Assembly (NCBI GenBank): GCA_016208165.1
Contig: JACQYL010000072.1
Location: 1 to 51,103 of the forward strand
Source: Deltaproteobacteria bacterium
GTDB lineage: Bacteria > Desulfobacterota > Desulfarculia > JACQYL01
Direction of reading: 5' to 3'
DNA length: 51,103 bases
Under the pieces are notes generated by a model. That model saw only the letters and a list, made by a program, of their open reading frames with translations, had not been told where the DNA came from and made no database searches. How positions within the stretch are numbered: position 1 is the stretch's first letter; each line of letters opens with the position of its first letter. Below, in pieces: positions 18,063 to 26,716 of this stretch. Position numbers and translations under genes: made by a program.

Positions 18063-18836
18063 TCAGGCGAGAGTAAAACACTTCCGGCTTTCATCGTATC
18101 GGACCAATCCTTGCCTTGACGAACTGTTAATGTGTCTTGATACTTCAGACGGGTTTAGGCCCGACATCTCAGATATTTCTCTGGTTGAAAGGGGTCTTTC
18201 TCTCAAGAGCGCCAGTATTTGACCCAATGCCAATCGATCACCAATTAATTCATCAAATAACCTGTTTACCTCGTCACTGGTGAAGAATGTATTATACGCT
18301 TGTTCCGATTTAACCGGTACTCTCAGTCGCTCCCTTTCCACCAGCTTAACGTAGGGGATTAATCTGTTAACGGATTCAAATTTGAGCCTTAATCCATGTT
18401 CGTCAATTCCTTCGCTCTTGCCAAGAGGTCCTAACTCCCTCAGCTTCACCTTCATGGAGAAGTCATTCATGACTTCGGCGAAACGGCTTCCTTGAGAAGC
18501 AGATATCCATTCAAGCCTTAACCTCTCGGAGTTCACCCCTATGTGTTCCAGTAATTTCTTACATAGATACATATTGCTTAACGCGGCGTAATTTCCTTCA
18601 GTGATATAGTGGCATTCGCCGGGCCAACAACCGCCGATAAACACCCCGTCATTTCCATTTGAGAAAGCTCGGATGATGAACGACAGGTCGACTCTGCCCG
18701 TGCACATGAGGCGAACAATTCTAATCTCAGGCGAATATTGTAGTCTGGAAACTCCAGCCAAGTCCGCGGCGGAGTATCCTCACCAATTGCATAAGAAGCC
18801 TAATATTTTTGGTTTAAAATCGAATCCTGTACCCAT
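18063..18836 (-). CDS. bamF: BamF: selenocysteine-containing MvhD/HdrF-like subunit with C-terminal winged helix
   Basis: A conventional reading would start at GTG/ATG codons near 18761 and lose the N-terminus. Read through the in-frame TGA at 18780-18782, the gene starts at an ATG at 18836 (GGGAG upstream) and gives 257 residues. The N-terminus then matches the MvhD family: PKILGFLCNWUGYSAADLAG, where Sec19 replaces the second Cys of the usual CNWC. Further ligands are Cys45 (MCTGRVD), Cys70 and Cys75 (GGCWPGEC). MvhD-type proteins bind a [2Fe-2S] cluster and pass electrons to HdrA-like flavoproteins, here BamE. A SECIS-like hairpin follows the TGA directly. From about 165 on there is a winged helix-turn-helix-like tail (STREISEMSGLNPSEVSRHI). 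BamF of Geobacter and benzoate-grown Desulfococcus are reported to involve selenocysteine, which agrees. The sel genes are not in the window. Confidence 0.9.
18747..18782 (-). promoter_or_regulatory. Bacterial SECIS-like hairpin with UGA Sec codon of bamF
   Basis: Directly after the UGA, GGATACTCC pairs with GGAGTTTCC (8 of 9 positions). The stem continues as GCC/GGC above a single bulged U, capped by an 8-nt loop (GCGGACUU). A hairpin starting just 3' of the UGA, with a bulged U under a G-containing loop, is the layout of bacterial SelB-recognised SECIS elements. Folding was done by eye. Confidence 0.7.
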
Positions 18837-18906
18837 TCTTATCTCGCTCCCGGGTCGGTAATCCCTGCGTTGTTCATTGGCGGACTTCTACGAGTCCTCA
18901 ATCATC

Positions 18907-18964
18907 GCGTCAATTCGGCAAACGATCTGTCTACGCCGCGTCAATCTGGCAAATGATCTCTTCA
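18907..18964. repeat. 31-bp imperfect tandem duplication at the bamE 3' end
   Basis: GCGTCAATTCGGCAAACGAT (from 18907) recurs as GCGTCAATCTGGCAAATGAT (from 18938). The second copy encodes the last residues of BamE (ICQIDAA); the first lies just past its stop in the bamE-bamF gap. A 31-bp period shifts frame, so the duplication may have moved the bamE stop. Confidence 0.6.
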
Positions 18965-21900
18965 TCCGTATAGTGCTTCAGAAAAATGGCCCCTGTTGGA
19001 CACTTCGCGTTACAGAGGCCATCTCCCTTGCAAAGAACCGGATTAACCCAGGCCCTTCTGCCTTGTGGCGTGTCACGAAACTCTATGGCGCCGTAAGTGC
19101 AAGCTGTAATACATGCCCCGCAGGATACACAATCGTTCTCTTTAACCGCGCAAACAGCGCCGGAGGCTGTGACTGAATCCCGCGATAGAAGTGTTATGGC
19201 CCGGCCTGCCGCTCCATACGCCTGGCTGATCGTCTCAGACATGTGCTTAGGATAGTGGGCGGTTCCACACAGAAAAACACCTTCCGCGGCAAAGTCAACG
19301 GGTCTCAACTTTACATGGGCTTCCTGAAAGAAACCGTCCGGGCTCAAGGATACCTTGAATAATCGGGATATCTCCTGAGTTCCCGCCGAGGGGATTATGG
19401 CGGCGGCCAACGCGACCGCGTCGGCATCTATGGCAAGTTGCTCATTCAGAATAGGATCAGTCACGGTAACCCTTAAACTACGTTGCCCGCCCTCCTCGAC
19501 AGCTTCAACGTGAGGTTTATCATGCGGCTCGTAGCGGATGAACTTCACATCCTTATTGGATGCTTCCCGGTAGTAGTCTTCTCGAAACCCATAGGTTCTC
19601 ATATCCCGAAAAAGAATGTAGATATCCATCCGGGGATTGATCTCTTTCAGTTTCAGAGCATTCTTTATAGACTGGCTGCAGCATATCCGGGCGCAGTAAT
19701 TCCGGTCTTCTTGTCTGCAACCTACACATTGGATCATCGCCAGCGTCTGGGAGTTAATCAGCCTTTCTTCTCCCTTGGCGATGCGTTCCTCCAATTCCAG
19801 GTTGGTCAACACCCTGTCATCTTCACCATAGAGATATTCAGTGGGTTTGTATTCCGCAGCACCGGTGGCGAGGATGGCTGCTCCGTGGCGTATTTCATGG
19901 ACCCTTCCCTGGGCCTTCACCTTGGTTATGAAATTTCCGACATAGCCGGAAACCTCGGTGATGGCGGCGCCCGTTAACACATGGACCAAGGGATGCCGAT
20001 ATACCTTGCGCACCATATCACTCAAATAGGCTTGAACATCCAGTCCTTCCAGGGTGTAATGAATTCTTCGGGCCATTCCCCCCAGGTCTGAATCCTTTTC
20101 CACGAGGTACACCTCGAAGCCCTGGTTGGCCATACTCAACGCACTGGTCATGCCGGCCGGGCCCCCTCCGACCACCAGCCCCGTCTTGTTGACCGGCAGA
20201 TCGAATTCCTGCAAGGGCTCCAAAAGGGTCGTTCGGGCTACCGACATCCGGACGATATCCTTTGCCTTTTGGGTGGCGTCTTCCTTTTCTCGAGAGTGGA
20301 CCCAGGAACAATGTTCCCTAATATTCGCCATGTCGAAGAAATATTGATTAATTCCCCCTTCCCGGAGCGTGTCCCGGAATAACGGTTCATGAGTCCTGGG
20401 GGTGCAGGCGGCGACAACCACTCGGTTGAGTCCTTTTTCCCGGATCGTTTTCGATATTTGCTCGGCAGCATCGGTAGAACATGCAAACAGGCTTTCCTCG
20501 GCGTGAACCACGTTGTCCAAGGTTAATGCATATTCAACCACGGAAGGAACATCGACCACTCTTCCGATATTAGCTCCGCAATGGCACACAAAGACTCCCA
20601 CCCGGGTCTCTTCTTCCGACACATCCCTCTCCGGCGGATATACCCTTTCTCTGGCCAGCTTCCCACGCCGGTAATCGAGCAGTTGACCACACAGAGCGTC
20701 AGCCCCACTGGCGGTCACAACGGATTCGGGGATATCCACGGGACCCTGGAAAGCTCCGCTCACAAAAATGCCCGGTCGAGAGGTCTCGATCGGATTCACG
20801 GGATTGGTTTTGCAGAACCCATAAGAGTTGAGCTCGATGCCGAACGTATTCGCCAGGCCTTTCACATCGGCAGGTGGGTTGAGGCCAACGGATAATACCA
20901 CCAGGTCGAATTCCTCCTCCTTTACACCCTCGTCGGAAGTCGCGTATCTTATCGTTATGTTCTTGGTTTCAGGGATTTCTCTTCCTATGGATACGTAGCT
21001 TCTGATAAATCGAACCCCTGGAAGATTCTCCGCTCTTTGGTAGAATCGTTCGAAATCCTTACCATACGATCGAATATCGTTATGGAATATGGCCGCTTCG
21101 ATCTCGGCGTCATGGTCCTTGGCCAAGATCACCTGCTTCTGGGTGTACGAGCAGCATACGGCTGAACAATAGGTGTTACCGCCCGGAATAACCTGCCTGG
21201 AACCGACACAGTGAATCCACGCTATCTTATGTGGGTGTTTCCCGTCGGACGGACGCCTGATCTCACCTTCGTACGGCCCGGTGGCGCATAACAGCCGTTC
21301 AAAGTCCAGACTGGTTACCACGTTCTCCATTCTTCCGTAGCCATAGTCGCCCCTCAACTTAGGGTCAAATATCTCATAACCCGGAGACAAAACGATCGCC
21401 CCCACATTTACTTCTAGCTTTTCCGCCTCTTGATGAAGATCTATGGCGTCATTCTTACAGACTCCTTCGCAAATCGTACACTTCTTGTCTTGAATGTACA
21501 GGCAGGTCTTGGGGTCTATATAAGTGATAAGCGGTACCGCTTGAGAAAAGTATATATGGATGGCTTTATTCGACGATAAGTCTTGATTGAACGGATCAGG
21601 CACTTTCACAGGGCAATACTCTACACAGGTAGTACAGCCTGTGCACCTGTCCTCTATAATGTATCTGGGTTTCTTGGTCAGAGTTACCTTGAAGTCTCCT
21701 GCTTTCCCTTCTACACTGTCTACTTCGGTATAGGTCAGAATCTCGATATTGGGGTGCCTTGCACATTCGATGAACTTGGGAGATTCAATGCACATGGAAC
21801 AGTCGTTGGTGGGAAAGGTCTTATCAAGCTGGGCCATCTTTCCGCCAATGGCAGGTGACTTCTCAACCAAATAAACCTTATAACCTGAAGTGGCAAGATC

Positions 21901-22014
21901 AAGAGAAGCCTGGATACCGCTGATCCCTCCACCCACAACCATTACGTCGCCGAAATCGGTGTCCGTGGGAATTTTTAAGTACGTTCCTTCAACGGGTTCT
22001 TTTTCCAATCTCAT
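18931..22014 (-). CDS. bamE: BamE-like double HdrA flavoprotein
   Basis: A 1027-residue protein built of two HdrA-like units. The first has a GGGISGIQASLDLA FAD-binding loop, the HdrA cysteine motif NDCSMC and ferredoxin motifs (CTGCTTCVEYCP, CTICEGVC). The second begins near 490 with VFVCHCGANIGRVVDV, has a second FAD loop (VVGGGPAGMTSALSMA), CVGCRQEDRNYCARICC, and ends in two 4Fe-4S motifs (CVSCGACITACTYGA, CKGDGLCNAKCPTGA). HdrA subunits bind the FAD at which electrons bifurcate in heterodisulfide reductase complexes; BamE is thought to play this part for class II benzoyl-CoA reductase. Start at 22014 with AAGGAC upstream, 27 bp after bamD. The large size agrees with the roughly 110-kDa Geobacter protein. 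Confidence 0.92.
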   Translation of the reverse strand: MRLEKEPVEGTYLKIPTDTDFGDVMVVGGGISGIQASLDLATSGYKVYLVEKSPAIGGKMAQLDKTFPTNDCSMCIESPKFIECARHPNIEILTYTEVDSVEGKAGDFKVTLTKKPRYIIEDRCTGCTTCVEYCPVKVPDPFNQDLSSNKAIHIYFSQAVPLITYIDPKTCLYIQDKKCTICEGVCKNDAIDLHQEAEKLEVNVGAIVLSPGYEIFDPKLRGDYGYGRMENVVTSLDFERLLCATGPYEGEIRRPSDGKHPHKIAWIHCVGSRQVIPGGNTYCSAVCCSYTQKQVILAKDHDAEIEAAIFHNDIRSYGKDFERFYQRAENLPGVRFIRSYVSIGREIPETKNITIRYATSDEGVKEEEFDLVVLSVGLNPPADVKGLANTFGIELNSYGFCKTNPVNPIETSRPGIFVSGAFQGPVDIPESVVTASGADALCGQLLDYRRGKLARERVYPPERDVSEEETRVGVFVCHCGANIGRVVDVPSVVEYALTLDNVVHAEESLFACSTDAAEQISKTIREKGLNRVVVAACTPRTHEPLFRDTLREGGINQYFFDMANIREHCSWVHSREKEDATQKAKDIVRMSVARTTLLEPLQEFDLPVNKTGLVVGGGPAGMTSALSMANQGFEVYLVEKDSDLGGMARRIHYTLEGLDVQAYLSDMVRKVYRHPLVHVLTGAAITEVSGYVGNFITKVKAQGRVHEIRHGAAILATGAAEYKPTEYLYGEDDRVLTNLELEERIAKGEERLINSQTLAMIQCVGCRQEDRNYCARICCSQSIKNALKLKEINPRMDIYILFRDMRTYGFREDYYREASNKDVKFIRYEPHDKPHVEAVEEGGQRSLRVTVTDPILNEQLAIDADAVALAAAIIPSAGTQEISRLFKVSLSPDGFFQEAHVKLRPVDFAAEGVFLCGTAHYPKHMSETISQAYGAAGRAITLLSRDSVTASGAVCAVKENDCVSCGACITACTYGAIEFRDTPQGRRAWVNPVLCKGDGLCNAKCPTGAIFLKHYTDEEIICQIDAA

Positions 22015-22041
22015 ATGTCCTTATCGGGTTTCTACGATCCC

Positions 22042-23217
22042 TTAAATCACTTCCTGGATAATCTCTGTAATGTCCTTAATCTCTGGGACCTTACTACCCT
22101 CGATCTCTATGTCTTTACTATCCTGCAGGTTTAACCTGCTATCTTCGAAATTGGTGATGCAATACGGGCAGGAAGTAACCAATATCTCAGCCCCGACCCC
22201 CATAGCTTGTTCGAGTCTGAGGTCGGAGAATCGTTCACCCTTCGGAGTTTCCATCCAAATCCGGCCTCCGCCCCCTCCGCAACATAGGCTGTCCTTCAGC
22301 GAATCGGGCATCTCATTCAGCTCTAAACCGGGTATCTTCCTCAGGACCTCTCGGGGCTCGTCAAATATGCCATTATGCCGACCAAGGTAACACGGGTCAT
22401 GATACGTCACCTTCTTCGCATACTCCTTCCTGATCTCGAGCCTTCCCTCGTTTATAAGATCGAAAATATATTGGGAGATATGAACCACCTCGAAGTTCAC
22501 CCTGAATTCGGGATACTCGTTCTTGAAGGTATGGTAACAATGAGGGGAAGAGACCAGGATTTTCTTCACCCCGCTATCGATGAACGTCTTGATGTTTTCC
22601 CTGGCTAAGCGTTTGAACAGCTCCTCGTCGCCCGTCTTTCGGATGCTTTCTCCACAGCAATTTTCCTTGGAGCCCAGTATCCCGAAATCGACCCCTGCCC
22701 GTTTGAGGATCTGGGCCGTGGCTCTGGCCACCTTTTTCAATCTCGGGTCATAGCTGAGATAGCAGCCGGGGAAATATAGAATCTCCATCCCCTCGGCGAA
22801 CGTGTTTACGGACAGACCTTCCGCCCACTTCGCCCTGTTTTTTCGCTCCTCGTTCAAGGGGTTGCCTTCGCCGATAAGGCTTGCGCTCACGGTGCGGATC
22901 GGGCGGACAGAAGCAGGAAAGACCCCATATTCCGTGGCAATCCTGCGCAAAGACATCCCCGATTCGATCTGTTTTACGTCCCTGGGGCACCGCTGAGGGC
23001 AGATTCCGCAGGTAGTGCACCGCCAGATGTCTTCACTTTCTATCTCAGTCAAACCGAACGTCGCCTGACGGACAATCTTGCGCATGCTGAAGGTTCGAAC
23101 CCTGTTCCAAGGACAAACCGTATCACACAGTCCGCATTGATAGCATCGTTTGAAGGCATCTCCGCCCTTCGCCTTGATGACGTCCACAATCTCTTTGAAG
23201 TCGGCTACAGTCTCCAC
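22042..23217 (-). CDS. bamD: BamD-like HdrB/HdrD-type (CCG-domain) iron-sulfur protein
   Basis: A 391-residue HdrD/GlpC-type protein. Two 4Fe-4S motifs near the N-terminus (CYQCGLCDTVCP, CTTCGICPQRCP) are followed by two CCG domains: one with a FPGCYLSYD lead and NCCGES, the other with DPCYLGR and LCCGGGGGRIW. CCG cysteines bind the non-cubane clusters of heterodisulfide reductase, so this subunit may host the catalytic or electron-transfer cluster that meets a low- or high-potential partner of the Bam complex. It sits between bamC (35-bp gap) and bamE (27-bp gap). Confidence 0.92.
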   Translation of the reverse strand: METVADFKEIVDVIKAKGGDAFKRCYQCGLCDTVCPWNRVRTFSMRKIVRQATFGLTEIESEDIWRCTTCGICPQRCPRDVKQIESGMSLRRIATEYGVFPASVRPIRTVSASLIGEGNPLNEERKNRAKWAEGLSVNTFAEGMEILYFPGCYLSYDPRLKKVARATAQILKRAGVDFGILGSKENCCGESIRKTGDEELFKRLARENIKTFIDSGVKKILVSSPHCYHTFKNEYPEFRVNFEVVHISQYIFDLINEGRLEIRKEYAKKVTYHDPCYLGRHNGIFDEPREVLRKIPGLELNEMPDSLKDSLCCGGGGGRIWMETPKGERFSDLRLEQAMGVGAEILVTSCPYCITNFEDSRLNLQDSKDIEIEGSKVPEIKDITEIIQEVI

Positions 23218-23252
23218 GGTGTTTATCGATCCTGTTCTTTCGCCTGAATGTT

Positions 23253-23801
23253 TTAGCCCTTCTTTGACATGGCCATTCGAGCAACGGCATCCATTACCTG
23301 CTTGAAGCCATATTTGTTGGCCAATGATTCCAATCCGATCTCCATCTCCTCCTGCGTTTCTTCTTCTTCGACTTCCTCTTCCCTTTCTTCATAAATCAAG
23401 GCATCGTTTAAGCACCATTGGACACACATCGGCCTTTCCAGCGCCGGATCGCTTTCACACATATCGCACTTTAGAGGAAGTCCGGAATCGGGTTCCTTAA
23501 AAAGGTCCCTGGATGGGCAGGAGGCTCTGCAAAAGGCGCATTCGTCGTATTCCTTTCCGTCAATGGTGTATTTGTCCCTGCCGGTACATTCGGCTTTAGT
23601 ATACTCGCCTGCATATACAGGGACATATACGTCTCTCAGTGGCTCATGAATCACGCGGATGCGAGACCTGGCCGGATTGTTGCTCCCATATTTGGGCGCA
23701 GCGTGAAAGGAGGAGCAGATAACCTCACAGGCACGGCACCCGTTGCATTTATCCAGATCCACTTTTATGGTTTTAACAATTTTCTTTTTCTTCTCACCCA
23801 T
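23253..23801 (-). CDS. bamC: BamC-like ferredoxin subunit of benzoyl-CoA reductase
   Basis: A 182-residue ferredoxin-type protein. Cysteine motifs CNGCRACEVICSSFH, CAFCRASCPS and CDMCESDP...CVQWC account for about three [4Fe-4S] clusters. In the Geobacter BamBC structure the small subunit wires electrons to the tungsten subunit; this protein is of matching size and position, 21 bp after bamB. An acidic stretch (EEREEEVEEEETQEE) precedes a short helical C-terminus. The layout of HycB/DMSO-reductase B-like ferredoxins is similar, but the operon context favours BamC. Confidence 0.93.
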   Translation of the reverse strand: MGEKKKKIVKTIKVDLDKCNGCRACEVICSSFHAAPKYGSNNPARSRIRVIHEPLRDVYVPVYAGEYTKAECTGRDKYTIDGKEYDECAFCRASCPSRDLFKEPDSGLPLKCDMCESDPALERPMCVQWCLNDALIYEEREEEVEEEETQEEMEIGLESLANKYGFKQVMDAVARMAMSKKG

Positions 23802-23822
23802 GACGGTTGCTACCTCTTCCCT

Positions 23823-25829
23823 TTATTTTTGCACTGTTTCCGACGAAGTCTCTTTGGAGAGTGCGACCTCGTTGTCTTTCAAGATGCCTCGCTGCAGCAA
23901 ATCTTCGGCAACGTCATCCATAGACAATTCATGCAAAGACTCCTTGGTGGGAATGCCCTGATGATTCCATCCCTTAAATCCGTAGTACTCATCCAAGAGC
24001 TTAGCTTCCAACTCGGGAAAACGTTTCTTCCAGTGATCCTCTGGAGGACGTTCGTCTCTTCTTCTTAAACCTCTTCTAACATTAACGGCTCTGATTAAGG
24101 TACGGTTCCTCTTGGCAACTTTTGATAGTCCGTCTTCATCCATATCGATTCCCGTTGCAGATGATACAAACGATGGATAATTGTGTATGTGATATGGAGG
24201 TTTCAGGGGAAACGATGACAAGCCGGCGCACATCCCTAGAGTGTCATCGATGTAGTGCATCTTCTCTTGCCAATCGACAATTTCACATGTCGCTTCAATC
24301 GTGGGATAGTATGGAATGGAGTTTTCTCCGCGAGGATCCCAATCCAAGAAATATTGTTTGAACTTCTCATTGGGAGCCTGGAACCAATCTTTTACAAACT
24401 CTTCTCTATCCTCTCTATTGGGAAAAGGCGCCTGGGGAAACTGCCCTTCAATTTGGGTAATGTTGATCTTCTCGCCGGTGCAATACATGAGGAAGTAAAT
24501 GGGGTTCAGCATGCCCAGCTTGAGAGGAAGTTGCTCGTGTTTCTTGATGTTGTTATGGGCATATGCTTCCGCACCCTTACCGATCTGTTTGGCCGCCCAG
24601 TGGGTGCCATTGGCCAGAACATCTCCGATCCCTTCCCGACGAACAATTCTGTCAAGTAACCATAAAAACCTACCCTGGTTATCGGACGGCATCCCCTGCA
24701 GGTCCTGGTCCGTCAAAATGCCGGCTTCATATAACTCGAGGGCGAAGGCCATCGTTTGCGGGGTTGAAAACGCGTCCACCCCATAATCGGTGGCACGCTG
24801 AGCGATCTTAAAACCAAACTCCAGGTCCGTCATGGACGCCATGGTATAAGTGAGCTTCGAGTAGCATTTCATCATGTACGTTGGATGTCCCGGGACATTT
24901 ATGGTCGCCCCGCACTTCATCGGACAGTTATAGCAGCTGATGAAGCGCTCCCGAACGTTGTCGAGGCTCTCCGTCCACTTCTTTTTGACTTCCTCGTTCC
25001 AGTAGTCTTTTAGTCGGTGGCGCGCATTTCCCCAGGCGAAATTGTTGGCATGCCACTCCTCGTCATGGATGGCCATCTCTTGCGGTGATCCGAGCCCGGC
25101 CAAAATGGCCGGCACTCCCTTGATTGGATTGTTTGCTCGGAACTGTATGTACTTCAGCACTTCATTGCAAAGCTCGATGAATTCAGCCGGTCGGGCAATA
25201 TTGATGTCCTTTGTTCCACGAACAGCGATTGCCTTTAACCCTTTGTCCCCCATAACGGCGCCCATTCCTCCCCGGCTGGCGCTGGACCGGCCCTGCTCGA
25301 CGGAGGCGAAATAGACCCTGTTTTCACCGGCCAACCCGATAGCGGACACCTGGGCCTTAGGCTCCTTTAACTCCTGCCGAATCAGTTTTGCGGTTTCCAC
25401 AGCGCCCTTACCGTGCAAATGAGCGGCGTCACGTATTTCCACTTTGTCGTTGTTGATCCACAAATAGACCAGGCTGGGGGACTTGCCGCGAACGATCACT
25501 TTGTCATAACCGGCATACTTCAATTCCGGCGCCCAGAATCCCCCCATCATGGAATAGGCCATTAACTGAGTCTGGGGAGAAATGGTGGAAAGGATGGTGC
25601 GATTACAGCCGACGGCAGGTGTTCCGCACAGAAGACCGGTGCCGAATATGAGTAGATTTTCAGAAGAAAAGGGTTCAACTTCAGGGGGAACCCTATCCCA
25701 CAATATCTTGGCGTTGGTGCCCAGACCCCCCAGAAGCAGCTCGGTCAATCTCGGGTCAGTGGGCGCCCTCTCAATGTTTCCTCGGGATAGATCAATTTCC
25801 AGATTAAACCCTGTCTCTGCGTATCTCAT
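23823..25829 (-). CDS. bamB: BamB: tungsten-containing catalytic subunit of class II benzoyl-CoA reductase
   Basis: A 668-residue aldehyde:ferredoxin oxidoreductase family protein. It carries a bis-pterin tungsten site and a proximal [4Fe-4S] cluster (Cys299, Cys302, Cys306). Counting from the ATG at 25829, the residues recalled as the active site of Geobacter BamB fall at the same numbers: Glu251, His255, His260 and the W ligand Cys322 (MMKCYSK). That match separates it from ordinary aldehyde oxidoreductases and supports reductive dearomatisation of benzoyl-CoA to cyclohexa-1,5-diene-1-carboxyl-CoA. It is the first gene of the eight-gene minus-strand operon, with AAAGGG 9 bases before the start. 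An aryl-CoA other than benzoyl-CoA (for example a chloro-, hydroxy- or naphthoyl derivative) cannot be excluded. Confidence 0.93.
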   Translation of the reverse strand: MRYAETGFNLEIDLSRGNIERAPTDPRLTELLLGGLGTNAKILWDRVPPEVEPFSSENLLIFGTGLLCGTPAVGCNRTILSTISPQTQLMAYSMMGGFWAPELKYAGYDKVIVRGKSPSLVYLWINNDKVEIRDAAHLHGKGAVETAKLIRQELKEPKAQVSAIGLAGENRVYFASVEQGRSSASRGGMGAVMGDKGLKAIAVRGTKDINIARPAEFIELCNEVLKYIQFRANNPIKGVPAILAGLGSPQEMAIHDEEWHANNFAWGNARHRLKDYWNEEVKKKWTESLDNVRERFISCYNCPMKCGATINVPGHPTYMMKCYSKLTYTMASMTDLEFGFKIAQRATDYGVDAFSTPQTMAFALELYEAGILTDQDLQGMPSDNQGRFLWLLDRIVRREGIGDVLANGTHWAAKQIGKGAEAYAHNNIKKHEQLPLKLGMLNPIYFLMYCTGEKINITQIEGQFPQAPFPNREDREEFVKDWFQAPNEKFKQYFLDWDPRGENSIPYYPTIEATCEIVDWQEKMHYIDDTLGMCAGLSSFPLKPPYHIHNYPSFVSSATGIDMDEDGLSKVAKRNRTLIRAVNVRRGLRRRDERPPEDHWKKRFPELEAKLLDEYYGFKGWNHQGIPTKESLHELSMDDVAEDLLQRGILKDNEVALSKETSSETVQK

Positions 25830-26122
25830 GTTCTTACCCTTTACACTCGATTTGCTATATGGTCGTCCTCGCCGCCTTGAATGCCGGAAAAAGGATATGG
25901 CTGATCATCCGCCTCACACCCGGCCGTGACACTTCGGCGCAAAGCGGGCGTCCCCGTCCCTCGAGAATCTGCTCGAAATCGATGGACTCCCTATCCTATC
26001 GTCATTCCAGTAAAATGCAGGAAACGGCTTAAGGATCAAAAGGCATTGCGGATCCTAGTCGCAACAGCCGACGATCCATGAAGGATGTGCAATAGAGTCG
26101 GAAGCCATTGGCTGCGCCGTTC

Positions 26123-26314
26123 CTAATCCAATCGAATGATTTTGACATGCCGGCCCACCCAGTCTTTGGGCAGATATATCCGGCCGCTGACGCCGCATGA
26201 CCTGACTTCCTTCTCCACCATCTCCATGCCATACGCCTCCAGCTTGACCTTTCCGCGTGTTTTGCCGGCGGAAGGGCGCTTGGATTTGCTGACCGTTCTA
26301 CTGTCGTCCGGCAT
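26123..26314 (-). CDS. Small DUF2080-like (transposon-encoded type) protein
   Basis: A 63-residue basic protein ending in GRIYLPKDWVGRHVKIIRLD. This matches, from memory, the short DUF2080 family known chiefly from archaea as putative transposon-encoded proteins (a strand followed by SGRxYLPKxWxGKxVKVI). The fold may be AbrB/SpoVT-like and DNA-binding, perhaps autoregulatory. The N-terminal 17 residues are Ser/Lys-rich and unstructured. It has its own sigma-70-like promoter. No transposase is adjacent; the gene sits alone upstream of the bam operon on the same strand, with a gap of about 290 bp in which no gene is seen. Confidence 0.65.
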   Translation of the reverse strand: MPDDSRTVSKSKRPSAGKTRGKVKLEAYGMEMVEKEVRSCGVSGRIYLPKDWVGRHVKIIRLD

Positions 26315-26379
26315 TTCTTCTCACACCTGGGACACCAAGAATTAGTAAATGAAAACAACAGCTTTTGATAATTAGTTAC

Positions 26380-26408
26380 AAAGTAGCCATAATATAACTA
26401 TTTGTCAA
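26380..26408 (-). promoter_or_regulatory. Sigma-70-like promoter of the DUF2080-like gene
   Basis: On the minus strand, TTGACA (26403-26408) and TACTTT (26380-26385) are separated by 17 bp in an AT-rich stretch about 65 bp upstream of the start. The -35 is perfect; the -10 is moderate, and TATATT within the spacer is an alternative. Confidence 0.5.
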
Positions 26409-26716
26409 GGAAAATCCGGAAAAGGCGCCACAGCCGCCTGAATTGCCGAAGGCCGCGTGGATCAACGAGCCGTCGAGCAGTGGTGAGAGAGTCTAATTTC
26501 TGGAAACCGGTGTCTCATTCCCATTGACACATTCCGCTGGATAAGCCTTAAGCATATCGCTTTAATGACGATATATAGGAAACGCCCTGTCTCGTCCGAA
26601 CGAGACGACCCACGCGCGACGAAAAGGCAAAAGCTCGGGGTGATGTACGCGCACGGCGGCTGATTTCGGACGGCCGATCAACCTATCGATGGCCCAGATG
26701 CGGGAAAGGTACAATA
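26409..26716. other. Non-coding interval
   Basis: No gene or clear motif recognised apart from the ribosome binding site GGGAAAGG just before 26717. It must hold the promoter of the plus-strand decayed genes. Confidence 0.3.

Noticed and set aside
25830-26040. Possible sigma-54 (-24/-12) promoter upstream of bamB
   Set aside because: I looked because bam genes in Geobacter are linked to sigma-54 activators, but no GG-N10-GC site with a convincing TTGC -12 element was found by eye.
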